From Oscarella lobularis (lineage: Eukaryota > Porifera > Homoscleromorpha > Homosclerophorida > Oscarellidae), in NCBI RefSeq assembly GCF_947507565.1, contig NC_089192.1, positions 930,001-994,000 of the forward strand: a stretch of 64,000 bases of DNA. The letters are read 5' to 3'. Of the stretch, positions 23,221-33,350 are shown piece by piece. The notes under the pieces were generated by a model. The model was not told where the DNA came from, made no database searches, and was given only the letters and a program-made list of their open reading frames with translations. Every line of letters begins with the position of its first letter. Position 1 is the first letter of the stretch. Made by a program: the position numbers and the translations under genes.

Positions 23221-25573
23221 ATGAAGCGAATAGTTTTGCTCGCGCTCGTCGTCTCCGTGCAGGCTTCTCTCGTAGACAGCGCCGACTGCGACTTCGATCT
23301 CGAACGAGTCGCGCAACGGCGCCAATCGATTCGCTACAGAACGAAATTTCGCGACGGAGTCGCTCCGATTGATTGTCGACTATTGGAGACCGAACGAGCC
23401 GACAAGGCGTCATCGCGAGTGCGAATCGTCGCGAAACGATCGTCGCAACTGGAGGTGGCCGACGCCCAAACTGCTGTTAGGCTTTTATAGGCTAGTTTTG
23501 CATTCCTTTTCAGATCCAGATCGCGTTCAGCCATCGCGCGCGCGCCGACCCGGCGTTTTGGCTGAATTGCACGACGAACGTCGGCGTCGTCGCGCTGAAG
23601 GCGTGCACGGACGCGACGCGACGCGTTCGACGAACGATTTCGATTGCAAAGCCGGCGCTCGGCGATCTCCGGTCGACGGCGGCGACGGCGACGGGTTTCG
23701 CGTGTGTGGGCGTGGTTGCCGGAATCGTCTTGCTGTCATATGTGCTCGTTTTGTGCTTGGGAAAAGAAAAGAGGTGAGCACCCGGATGTTAGTTTGTGTG
23801 CGACGCGCTGATTGGTCGGTTTTTAGGAAGGGCGGCGACGCTGAGAGCGGGAGTGACAAGGAGGACGAGAATGGAGATTGTTTGAAGGCGAGCGAGTCGA
23901 AAGCCTTGAAACCCGTTGAGGTTATTGGGAATGGGGAGAAGAAGGCTGAAGAGGCGAAGGAGGAGGAGGAGGAGGAGAATAAGAAGGATGGTGATAAGGA
24001 AAATGAGGCTGCCAGACATTCCTCAACAGCAACGACCAAAAGTGACGAGCCGGCACTTCCTGATCGCAGACCTCTCTCTCCTGGAGACAGTGCCGTACGA
24101 GGATCGCCGCTTACAGGTCACAAAGACGCTAGAGGGAGAGGAGGAGGCGGGGGAGATTCGCCTCGGTTGCCACCGCAACGGCTTTTCTCTCGATCTAAGG
24201 CGTCTCCTCACACGCCGACTAAGGAAATGGGGCCTCCCTTGCCCGAAAGCAACGCGAAGAGGCCGTTGCCGCGTGAACGAGAAGCGACGCCGCCCGCTGC
24301 AGCTGCAGTTGAAGATGATGAGGACGACGATACGCTCTATGCTAAGGTAACCAATCAGCATCAACATCGTCCGCGTGCTGTAACGCTCGACGACGTCACC
24401 TACGCTGAGCCAGAAGTGCCGTCAACCCGCAAGGCATTTACATTGCCTGCGAAGGGACGGAGTAGTGGCGGCGGCGGCGGCGGCGTCAGCTTCGATCTGA
24501 CCGCGTATGAATCGGACCCAGATGCGGATACAGATTCCATGTACGCGACGCCGACGTTGGAACCAAAGAAACAGGAAGAGGAGAAAGAGAAGAAGGAAGA
24601 AGAGGAAGAGGACGCCAGCGGCGGTGCTGTGGTCTATGCGCAGCCGTCAAAGCGTCCTCACACTTCCCCGGCGCCACCCGCGGATGTAGATAAATTATAC
24701 GCAAAAGTCGATAAGGAGAAGAAGACTTCTTCGTCGCCAAAGTCGGATCTATATGCGCAGCCGCACAAGCACGGTAAGGGAGTGCAGCTTGATCATCACG
24801 CGACTGCCAGTCTTGGAGAGGACGGCTATTCACATGTCAAACTCAAACCTAAGGAGGCGCATGGGTATTCAAAGGTAGGGCCACCTGCAGCTGCCGGTAA
24901 AGTGCAACACGATGAACTTGGCTATGCGGTGGTGGACAAGAAGATTGGATCTGAAGACGATCCGGATTACGAAAAGGTGGCCTTTGGGGAAGGAAGCGGA
25001 AGCGCTAAGAAGGCGGATGTACCTGATCCAGGATACGAGAAAGTGGGACCCGATTCTGGAGTCATGAAGGGAGACGATCCGGATTATGAGAAGGTCAACA
25101 TAGCAGAGAACATTAAGAAAAAGAAAGGCGACATCCCCGATCCTGGATATGAAAAGGTGGGCCCCAATTCAGACGTTATGGCGAGGGGAAAAGAAGGCAA
25201 GGAGCCGGATTACGAAAAAGTGGGCCCTGACTCAAAATTGATGAAAGGTAAAAGCGAGAAGGACGTGCCTGATCCAGGATATGAAAAGCTGGGTAGTGGC
25301 AGTGGGGGTGGGGGTGGTAATAACACAAATGCCTCGTCACCTGTTGATCCAAACTATGAAGACGTTGGAGAGGTGAGACAGAGAGCCGTGTCATTGGATC
25401 GGGATGATGACGACGACGGCGACGACGCGGTGCCGCCGGCGCCGGCGGGAAAACGGGAGGCGGCGTCTCTGCCGTTGTCACCTATTGATCCAAACTATGA
25501 TGAGATAGATGACGATTTTCGTAAACGGATTGAGGAGTTTCAGCAGAAGGATACGGATGACAAAGAAGCATAG
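23221..25573 (+). CDS. Single-pass membrane scaffold with repeated tyrosine motifs
   Basis: Three exons (23221-23475, 23514-23773, 23827-25573) give 753 residues; the first intron is only 38 nt. Residues 1-17 look like a signal peptide. A short ectodomain (to about 145) precedes a transmembrane helix at about 146-167 (GIVLLSYVLVLCL), then a long acidic, Ser/Pro-rich cytoplasmic tail. The tail carries LYAKV, TYAEP, MYATP, VYAQP, LYAQP and, near the C-terminus, eight spaced copies of (D/E)P-x-Y-(E/D)-x-(V/L/I), e.g. DPGYEKV, DPDYEKV, DPNYDEI (24959-25506). Such motifs in known adaptors (LAT, PAG/Cbp, Cas) are phosphorylated and bind SH2 domains. No enzymatic domain is visible. I know no named orthologue; the adaptor role is inference. 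Confidence 0.8.
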
Positions 25574-25683
25574 AGAGAGTAGCGTAAAGTTTTAATGTGA
25601 AAGTGTTGAGTAAGAGACTAAAGGCAGTATAACCTAGCTCCTTTTGTACAAAATCACATGTTACTAGCAGCTGACCGTACGTA

Positions 25684-25689
25684 AATAAA
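25684..25689 (+). terminator. Polyadenylation signal of the scaffold gene
   Basis: AATAAA 111 bp after the scaffold stop and 22 bp before the 3' end of the convergent ECHDC3 coding region. Confidence 0.55.
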
Positions 25690-25710
25690 GGTAGGTATCA
25701 TTATCGTTAT

Positions 25711-26824
25711 CTAACCGTGCACCGTGTTTGTTGTGTGACTCCATTTTGGTTTTCGTTTCTCGACAAAGGCCTGTATGCCTTCCTGGGCGTCGTGAAAACG
25801 AAGGTTATCGACCATTGCATTGCCTGCGAGTCTGCATAGCAAAGAAAGGTGAGACAGTAAAAGCAAATCCACTTGCTTCTGACCTGTACGCTTCTTCTCG
25901 GTCTAGTTTCATCTGCTTATTAAAGCAAGCCTTTCCAAAAGAAAGAACAGAGTGGCTCGAATCGGATATTTTCCGTGCAAGAGCCACGGTCTAAGGAGAA
26001 CAATGTTACCGGTAAGTGTTGCATATGTAGATTAAATACTGCGTTTATTATGTACCTCTTTCTCCAAGTCCGCCTCAGGAACAACTGCGCTCACTAATCC
26101 ATGTAGATAAGCCTCTACACGGCAATGTCTAAAAACGCCTTATCATGAAGAGAAGGACTTGCCTTGAGCTGATATTGGTTCTCCGGTAAGGAGCATTTTC
26201 ATGGCAATTTTTCTTGGAACAGAACGCCCTAACGCAACGCCGGGAGTCGAACAAAATAATCCCACCTTAACACTTGAGGAGAAACAATGGGTAATTAATC
26301 AGTAATTTCTTTGATAAATAAATTTTCAACCCAGGAGTAGCAAAACGAGCCGTATCAGCTGCAACGGCAATATCGCAGCTGGCAACGAGCTGACATCCAG
26401 CCGCTGTAGCCAAGCCTCGAACTTGGGCCAAAACAGGCACAGGAACGTTTTGCACGAGACCCATCAGCTCGTTGCACATTTCAAAGACGCGTGTATGATG
26501 CGAACTCCCTTCAGTGCTCGTCTGATTTTAATTATTAAATTAAAATTATTTAATGGTGATATATCAAACCAGTTCTTTGAGGTTGTGGCCTGATGAAAAG
26601 ACGTCTCCCTCCGCCGAGAGGATAATAACTCGTGCGTCCTCTTTTTCTCGTTGGATGTCTTTGTGCAGCGACTCGAGCATGGCGAGTGAAAGCGCGTTAC
26701 TGAGATGTGTTTATGAAGCAGGGTAGGTTTCGAAGCAAGATTGCACGTACCGCTTTGACGGATTCGATAAGATTATGTTTCTTATGCCAGATTCGAGGCG
26801 AATAACGCGTGTCAGCGCTTGCAT
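25711..26824 (-). CDS. ECHDC3: Enoyl-CoA hydratase domain-containing protein 3
   Basis: Crotonase-fold protein, mitochondrial in vertebrates; substrate uncertain. Seven minus-strand exons: 26824-26751, 26699-26570, 26521-26331, 26272-26163, 26114-26056, 25990-25884, 25831-25711. Family strings: GIRNIILSNPSKR, SAEGDVFSSGHNLKEL, GLATAAGCQLVASCDIAVA, GLFCSTPGVALGRSVPRK, LTGEPISAQEA, EKRKPKWSH near the end. GHNLKEL and GLATAAGCQ form the two oxyanion-hole loops of crotonases. The intron 26162-26115 is GC-AG (CAAG|GCAAGT, 48 nt). The start is uncertain: the Met at 26824 gives 263 residues and leaves 83 bp to RPL11; an in-frame Met at 26887 would lie 20 bp from the RPL11 ATG. Either N-terminus is shorter than the mammalian leader. 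Confidence 0.92.
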
Positions 26825-26907
26825 TAGGGAAAGAATCTCTATGGAACGAACAGCAATACTATAGATGAAGATTAACCCCGTGCGCATGTTCCACCGTGCA
26901 AGGAAAA
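26825..26907. promoter_or_regulatory. Probable bidirectional promoter (ECHDC3 / RPL11)
   Basis: 83 bp between the preferred ECHDC3 start and the RPL11 ATG, transcribed apart. A ribosomal-protein gene must carry a strong promoter, so ECHDC3 probably shares it. Confidence 0.5.
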
Positions 26908-27722
26908 ATGGTGAGCGTGAATCCATCGAATCACTGCGAATCGCGTCTTCCATACGCGTCCGCGGCGATTTTCGTCGGTCTAAGACTTATTTGAATGCGC
27001 ATCCTGTCGTTCGTAGACGGACGACGACAAGAAAGAGCGCACGAACCCGATGCGAGAAGTCAGCATCGAGAAACTGTGCCTAAACATCTGCGTCGGCGAG
27101 AGCGGCGATCGTCTGACGCGCGCAGCGAAAGTGCTTCAAGCGCTGACAGGCCAGGATCCGGTCTTCTCGAAAGGCAAGGACCTAAACGGAGCGGTGGGGC
27201 CCCTTTCCAATCGTGCGCTTCTCTTGGCAGCCCGTTACACCGTTCGATCATTCGGAATACGCCGAAACGAGAAAATAGCCGTTCACTGCACAGTGCGTGG
27301 AAGCAAAGCAGAGGAAATCCTTGAGAAAGGACTCAAGGTTTGAGACCCTATATTTTATTTTCTTCATTTATTTATTTCTTTGCTCTAGGTGAGAGAATAT
27401 GAGTTGAGAAAGGACTGCTTTTCCGATACCGGAAATTTCGGCTTCGGCATCCAAGAGCACATCGATCTGGGCATCAAGTACGATCCCAGCATCGGTATCT
27501 ATGGAATGGATTTCTACGTCGTGCTGAAACGACCTGGATACAACGTGAGGTATCGCAGACGCAAACGCAGTCGCATTGGCTGCGCGCATCAGGTGACCAA
27601 AGAGGAGTCCATCAAGTGGTTTCAGCAGAAGGTGAGGACAGATATAAAGACCTTTTTCGCATTCTTTATGTTCTTTCTACTAGTTCGATGGAATCATATT
27701 GCCGGGTAAAAAGAAGAAATAA
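26908..27722 (+). CDS. RPL11: 60S ribosomal protein L11 (uL5)
   Basis: Component of the large ribosomal subunit (5S RNP). Five exons: 26908-26910, 27017-27173, 27231-27337, 27389-27631, 27684-27722; 182 residues against 178 in human. Exon 1 codes only for the start Met; the next exon begins [16 protein letters not shown]. Conserved strings: [81 protein letters not shown]. The second intron (27174-27230) starts with GC; without removing it the protein gains 19 residues between PVFSK and ARYTV that no L11 has. It diverges from ECHDC3 and is followed after 192 bp by the second sulfatase gene. Confidence 0.98.
27174..27230 (+). other. GC-AG intron in RPL11 (57 nt, in frame)
   Basis: Donor AAAG|GCAAGG, acceptor TTGGCAG|CC. 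Joining AAAG to CCCGT restores S-K-A-R-Y, the invariant L11 sequence. The intron is a multiple of three and has no stop, so plain ORF calling would miss it. Confidence 0.93.
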
Positions 27723-27761
27723 ATATGTACTGTGCCGTTATGTGAATGAATCCTGGCTAGT

Positions 27762-27767
27762 AATAAA
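27762..27767 (+). terminator. Polyadenylation signal of RPL11
   Basis: AATAAA 40 bp after the stop codon; another AATAAA overlaps the stop itself (27718-27723). Confidence 0.6.
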
Positions 27768-27863
27768 GAGCTTTTTCTTTCACACTGTGACAGTGAGTGG
27801 CCTTCTTTTGCTACCAGTTAGCTGATAGCGCGGAAACGCACGAGGTAGGTACCCCTTGGAGAG

Positions 27864-27899
27864 GTCACGTGGGACACCCGTCGCGTCGCGTCACGTGAG
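27864..27899 (+). promoter_or_regulatory. Two CLEAR-like E-boxes before the sulfatase gene
   Basis: GTCACGTGGG at 27864-27873 and GTCACGTGAG at 27890-27899, the latter 16 bp before the ATG at 27915. Each differs by one or two bases from the vertebrate CLEAR element GTCACGTGAC, bound by TFEB/TFE3 at lysosomal genes. Their place upstream of a lysosomal enzyme gene fits; binding is inferred. Confidence 0.6.
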
Positions 27900-27914
27900 A
27901 ACGGCTCTCTGTTT

Positions 27915-30103
27915 ATGATTTCGTTTGCTCTTCTTTCACTCGTCTCTCTTGGTCTTGTGGCGGCAGCTGAACGGAAAAACGTTCTGTTCTTTGCTATAGA
28001 TGGTTCCCAATCGCGTCACATAGTAGGCATTTACGGCAGTCTAGTCATTCCACAGACTTGCGTCCTGAACTGGGTTGCTATGGCTCAGCGCAAGCTCTAT
28101 CTCCGCACATTGATCAACTCGCTGCCAAGTCAATGCTCTTTGAGCGCGCCTACTGCCAGGTAGCTCTGTGCTCGCCCTCAAGGTAGACTATAAGTACAGT
28201 AGTAGGTCCAAAGTGCTGTGGCTCCTTACTAGACGATTTTATTAGAGCGTCGCTACTCACTGGTCGCCGACCTGACACCAATCACGTGTGGTTGATTAGC
28301 GGAAAAGAGTACTGGCGAGATTTCACCAATGCCACGACAATACCTCAATATTTTAAAGAGAACGGGGTAGTCAGTCAGTAGTCTTAGAGAGTCTGCCTGA
28401 GAATTGACATTTGATTTTCAGTACATTTCTATTGGTATGGGTAAAGTTTTTCATCCGGGAGGGGCCAGTGGAAACGATGATCATAAGTATTCGTGGAGTC
28501 CTGAGGGTTTGCCTTATTATCACTGTAAGCTGCAGCGGTGGCTTTTCTTTCCCTAGTTCATGGCATTTGGGTTTTAGCTCCTATAGAGGGTCAGTACGGT
28601 CCGGGAAAAAATCTGACAAGTATGCAGTAAAAACAGATTATGTAGTTTGTATATTCGTAAGGTCTTTGGTGGGCCTTTGATGGCTTTGCGGATAATCAGT
28701 TACCAGACGGACAGATCTGTGACCAAGCAGTCAAAACGCTTAAAGCCCTCAAAGTCAACCGTACAAAAGGCGAAGAACGACCGTTCTTCTTAGCCGTTGG
28801 ATTTCACAAGCCAGTACGTAGAGAGAAGAGGAAGATTAGTATGTAACTCTTCCATTTTCTTCTCCTTTAGCATGTTCCTCTATTTGCCCCCAAGTCATAT
28901 TTCGACCTATATCCAGAAGCAACTAAAATTTCACTGCCAGCAAATCCACGACCTCCAATCGGAATGCCGGATATTGCGTGGTCCATTTGGGCTCACCCGC
29001 GCGAATACGGCAACTTGAAAATGTATTTCGAAGGAAAGAATTGCACGACCAACGCAACCCAATCCCTCTCGACCGACTGCGCCATTCCTGATGCAGCGAC
29101 GCGCGAATTTCGTCGCGCCTATTATGCAAGCATGACGTATAGCGATTTTCAAGTTGGAAAGGTACTTGCAGAGTTGGAGGCACAAGGATTTGCCAACGAC
29201 ACAATAGTCGTTCTGTGGGGAGACCATGGATGGCATTTGGTAACCGAAAAATTTTAAATTCTGCCTACTTTTTGAACGTCGACGTCTCTTTTTAGGGAGA
29301 GCTTGGTGAATGGGCGAAATTCACCGTAATATCTCACGTGTTCCCTCTTGCTTTTCTCGTAAAAAATATCTTTTATTTAGAATTTTGAAGATGCTACTCG
29401 TGTGCCGTTTCTACTGCATGTTCCTGGCGTGACTGACAAGGGAATGCGATCTGATGCTCTTGTCGAATTGATTGACATTTTTCCAACGCTCGCTGACGTC
29501 ACAGGACTGCCAATGCCTCAAGTGTGCCCCGAGTCAAAGAAGCCGGTTAGTTTGAAACTGGTACGTATTTCCTGTTTGTTTGAAAAGTCTTACGATAGGG
29601 TTTGCTGACTTGTGTTGAAGGATCCAGCGTCGCTCCACTATTGACAAATCCGAAGATGCCTTTCAAGAAGGTAATACATTAGAAAGGTCTTCTTAGATAC
29701 TGATACAGCACTAATAGTTATTTTCAGGGCGCATTTTCTCAGTATGCCAGACCTGCCAGCGGATTGAACGTCATTCCTGGACATCCCTTCGAAGATGGAT
29801 CAAAACCTGAGCAAGTGATGGGATACACTATGCGAACGGACACGGTACGGGATCTATTGTCATCAAAATGATTTATGACGTATTTTCTACCAGTATCGCT
29901 ACACGCTGTGGGTCCGCTTCAATAGTACGATGGCAATGCCTTACTGGGATGACGTCTGGGGTGAGGAACTCTATGACCATACTACCCCCACCGTGCATTT
30001 CAATGATGAGAACGAAAATTTGGCCGATAAGTCAAGCATGGCCAAGACAAAGGCGGAACTGAAGCAAATGCTCATGGCAGGCTGGAGGAAAGCGGCGCCA
30101 TAA
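27915..30103 (+). CDS. IDS: Iduronate-2-sulfatase-like, complete (copy 2)
   Basis: Twelve exons (27915-28038, 28089-28182, 28246-28366, 28422-28524, 28578-28619, 28662-28813, 28871-29239, 29296-29325, 29381-29560, 29599-29670, 29728-29844, 29894-30103) give 537 residues, near the 550 of human IDS. A signal peptide ([18 protein letters not shown]) leads into NVLFFAIDG. The formylglycine motif CSPSR is followed by [10 protein letters not shown]; then [89 protein letters not shown]. It should remove 2-sulfate from iduronate in heparan/dermatan sulfate in the lysosome. One oddity: the usual Asp-Asp pair at the metal site reads Asp-Gly ([10 protein letters not shown]). Several intron positions agree with copy 1, including the one inside CxPxR. 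Confidence 0.92.
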
Positions 30104-30435
30104 CGCAAAGCAAGTGCTTAGACCGCGCCTTCACTCCTCGTATCTCTTTTTGTGCGTTTTTTTTGTTTTCTTTTTTGCTGCAAGTGCGCAATTCTGCCAC
30201 GTTTCGAAAAAAACATGAGGTACGCTAGTAGTGCATTATCTTCCAAATAGTTGCGGCCATTGTTCGTCACGTGATTGCAGGCGCCACTAACGATAGGCTC
30301 CCGCGTTTTTTGTCCGGAAACTGCTCAAACTGCCCAAACCAGTTTCGCGTGTTAGGCGTGCGTGATCACAATTCCCAACTGTGATTGGTTCTTACGTCGC
30401 CTACGTCATTGGAATCCGGGTTTGAGTGCATGTGC
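30104..30435. other. Intergenic region after the sulfatase
   Basis: 3' flank of the sulfatase gene with a pyrimidine-rich stretch (30145-30180). A CACGTG box lies at about 30266-30271. No gene is seen. Confidence 0.45.
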
Positions 30436-31689
30436 GACTCGCCGGTTTCAGTAACTCTCGGCCGAACTTTCTTCGAAGCAGGCGCACGTCTGCAGCGGCC
30501 GCGTTTTTCGTTCGTCGTCGACACCGGGGCGGCCGAGAAAGGCATTCTGCCTCGCGGCAGAGCACACGATCTGGCGGGGACAACGGCGTCTTCCGGTGAG
30601 AACGAGCGACGCCCCCAATTTCATTCACGAACCTAATCGCGCCTATTTTCGCAGGAAATCCCCGCAATCCTTCGCGAAGGATTGCGCCCTGGGTCGACGA
30701 AGACAGCGCAACGCGGCCGGCACGTCGGTAAGTCAGCAACGCGCCCGTTTTCGCCTTCACGCACGATCGATTGATTTTTTTCTTTCAGATCGTCGCGCCT
30801 CGGCGCGCGATGACGTGCGTAGATGGGATCGCACAGCGCGGCGTCTCCGCTCGCCTGTAAGAACCGAATCCGCGCGACTTCCGTCGTCTCGACCGCGCGA
30901 TTGACAGTCTACGCGTTTTCTTTAGAAAAGCGACGGCGATCCCCCGTCAAAGCCGAGCAAAACGGCTGATCGTCGCGCCTCGCGACATCGACGATGGTAA
31001 CCTAAGCCTTCTCTTCACGCATCCTCCATTGTTCTATATAATGTGTCATAGATTGGAGACACGCGGAGGAAACATCTGTCAACAGCTGCCGGCGGACCGC
31101 ACCCACTTGGAAGGTAATGACGTCATGTGGATTAATTAATTAGTTTATTTATTATCTTATTTTAGTCTGCGATGACGGCAACGATGATGACGACGACGGC
31201 AATGACGACAACGATGGAGGACGGCCATAGCAAAGATGGCCTGACACTACCGACGAGGCAGAAGATCGAGGTTTGTCCTTCCCTTGGGCCCGTGTGGTGT
31301 AGGCGTGCTCATAAGGGCGGAGAGCTCTCGCACTGCACCCAAGCTGATTGCACGTTTTGCCACTGTTCCCTCTTTGGGCCAGACGGAACATGTACACTGA
31401 CAGCGACCTAGGGGGTGGGAGGGAGGGTTTGAAGTGGGGCAGTGGCATCTCAGCAAGAAGCTTGTATCGTGTGCACGTGCGAGAGCCTAAATGGGGACAA
31501 CAAAAAGCATAATGTACTGACCATCCTATGCATTGTGCCGCTTTGCAACTACGATAGACAAAGCATTACGTTCATGCGGGTCCGTATACCGCCATGCATT
31601 AGGATTAGGGCGGCTGTCAGTAGGTAGGGCGGTTCCCAAAGTAGATATAGGTTGTAGCTCCTTCCCCAACGTGCTTAGCTGGCAGCCGC

Positions 31690-32045
31690 CACGTTAGACC
31701 ATTTCAATGGATTCTGAGGTAATCTAGGTTGATTTAGAATATAGGATAACTATGTAGGTCAATGGATTTGGTGGTAATCTAGGTTGTTGGTAGAATATAG
31801 GATAATTATCTAGGTCAATGGATTTGGAGGTAATCTAGGTTGATTTAGTGTGTAGGTTTTTAATTAATTAATTAAATTTCAGGTCAATGGAATTAGAGGT
31901 ACTCTAGGTTGATGTAGTATGTAGGTTTTTAATTAATTAAATTTTAGGTTAATGGATTTAGAAGTACTCTAGGTTAATCTAGTATGTAGGTTTTTAATTA
32001 ATTACATTTTAGATCAATGGATTTGGAGGTACTTTAGGTTGATTG
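31690..32045. repeat. Diverged minisatellite, five units of about 55-70 bp
   Basis: The phrase AGGTCAATGGATTTGGAGGT and close variants recurs about every 57-68 bp, followed by an A/CTCTAGGTTGAT phrase and, in later units, GTAGGTTTTTAATTAATT. It lies between two of the exon-like blocks, so is probably intronic if that unit is transcribed. Confidence 0.75.
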
Positions 32046-32239
32046 TTATTAATATTCTCTAGCTAATCCGTCTTTTAGCGTAATTGTATTATTTGAACAA
32101 TTTGTGTTTTAAAGCTAATATTTTAAAATTTCTTTGTGTAGATAAAGATTCCGAAAAAATGTCAAGGCTTCTATTGCAACTTCCACTCACAAAGAGGTAT
32201 TAGTTTGGGGGGAATTTGTGATGTAGTTTCTTTATATCA

Positions 32240-33345
32240 GTTTCCGTTTTAGAGAAAAAAGCCGTCTTGAGATGGACTGCCTTGGGCTATCAGTGATTAA
32301 AGTGGAAACAGTGAAGAAAAGGTATGTAATTGGCAGGGTCGATGTGCACGTGTTCCTATCTACTTGTTGTTTAGAGGGAAAAGCGAGCGAGTGAGAGCCC
32401 GTGTTTTTATTATTCAGAGGATTTGGCTTAGTGGACAGCGACATCATCAATGAAGTATGTTAGTACTACTTCACGTGATGGTAAATTACGTGAATTAGTA
32501 CTAACAGTTTTAGATAAAGACTGAATGGAACAAGGCCAATGAGTCAAGGCATGAAATTTCTTTTTTCCGAGCTGAAAACAAGGTATTTACTTTTAGCACG
32601 TTGATGTATCCTTGTGAGATTTTTGTTGTATGAACTGTAGAGAGCGGGAAGAGGAAAGCCGTGGAGGAGGAGCGTAGTAGATAGATGCACCGCTGAAGAA
32701 TAAGGTATTGACACTGTGGCACGTTGGTGTGCGTCTATAAGCATTTTTTGATCTAGAAATAGACTAGAGGAAGGAAGACACTTCGTTATTTGGATCTTTG
32801 CTTTTGGAAACAAGTGGATGATCAAGGCGGAGGTATTAATTAAATTTAACGGCAATGTGATATTTTCTAGTTTTTGTTTTGAGACAGAAAAAGAAAGAGA
32901 AGGAGCCGTCCATGAGTTTTGGGCTATCACTGAATAAAGCCGATTACTGTGAAGAGAAGGTATGTAATTGTAAAGGCGATATGTATGTCTTTGTATGATT
33001 TTTTTTCTTTAGAGGACAAAGCGAGCAAGCGAGAGAGAAGCCCGCGTTTTGAAGCATCTTTGGCTTAGTAGACAGCTTTATCATCAATCAAGTATGATGC
33101 ACTTGTCCTAATTCACATAATGGTTTACCAAAAACTTTTAGATTAAGGTTGAAGACTGGAACTAAAGCCAATAGGTGTTGGCATCAAATTTCTTGCGGCA
33201 GCTCACAGAAAAAAGAGGGGTGTATTGTTTTTAGGACATTTTTTATCTTTGCAAGTTTTTTGTTTTAGAAACAGAAGACGGGAAAAGCAGAAGGTGTAGA
33301 GCTTGGATCAGCAAACAAGTAAACAACAAAAGAAAAGGTAATCAT
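32240..33345 (+). repeat. Tandem duplication of an exon/intron module (about 650 bp, two copies)
   Basis: Copy A (about 32250-32705) and copy B (about 32885-33337) match block by block: GGGCTATCA...GTATGTAATTG, then TTTAGAGG..AAGCGAGC, then TTTGGCTTAGT.GACAG..ATCATCAAT, then TTTTAGAT.AAG..TGAA.. and a final AAG-rich block. Splice-like GT and AG dinucleotides are kept in both copies, while internal indels alter the frame. Confidence 0.65.
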
Positions 33346-33350
33346 TATAG

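Larger units (their letters stand above)
30436..33345 (+). other. Unrecognised chain of exon-like blocks (coding status unclear)
   Basis: A series of 45-110 bp blocks, each bounded by a good acceptor and a GT donor: about 30655-30728 (GTAAGT), 30789-30856 (GTAAGA), 30927-30999 (GTAACC), 31052-31113 (GTAATG), 31167-31269, then 32142-32195 and further blocks to 33337. The first five are GC-rich like the neighbouring coding exons; two share GATCGTCGCGCCTCG. Some pairs join in frame (e.g. ...APRDIDD into DWRHAEETS) but I found no single ATG-initiated frame through all of them. From 32.2 kb the blocks are duplicated with indels that break frame. Candidates: a fast-evolving gene, a spliced non-coding RNA, or 5' UTR exons of the gene at 54691. 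Confidence 0.35.

Noticed and set aside
23527..24367. Minus-strand ORFs opposite the scaffold gene
   Set aside because: Ser/Leu/Arg low-complexity frames mirror the Glu/Lys-rich tail; no independent coding sign.
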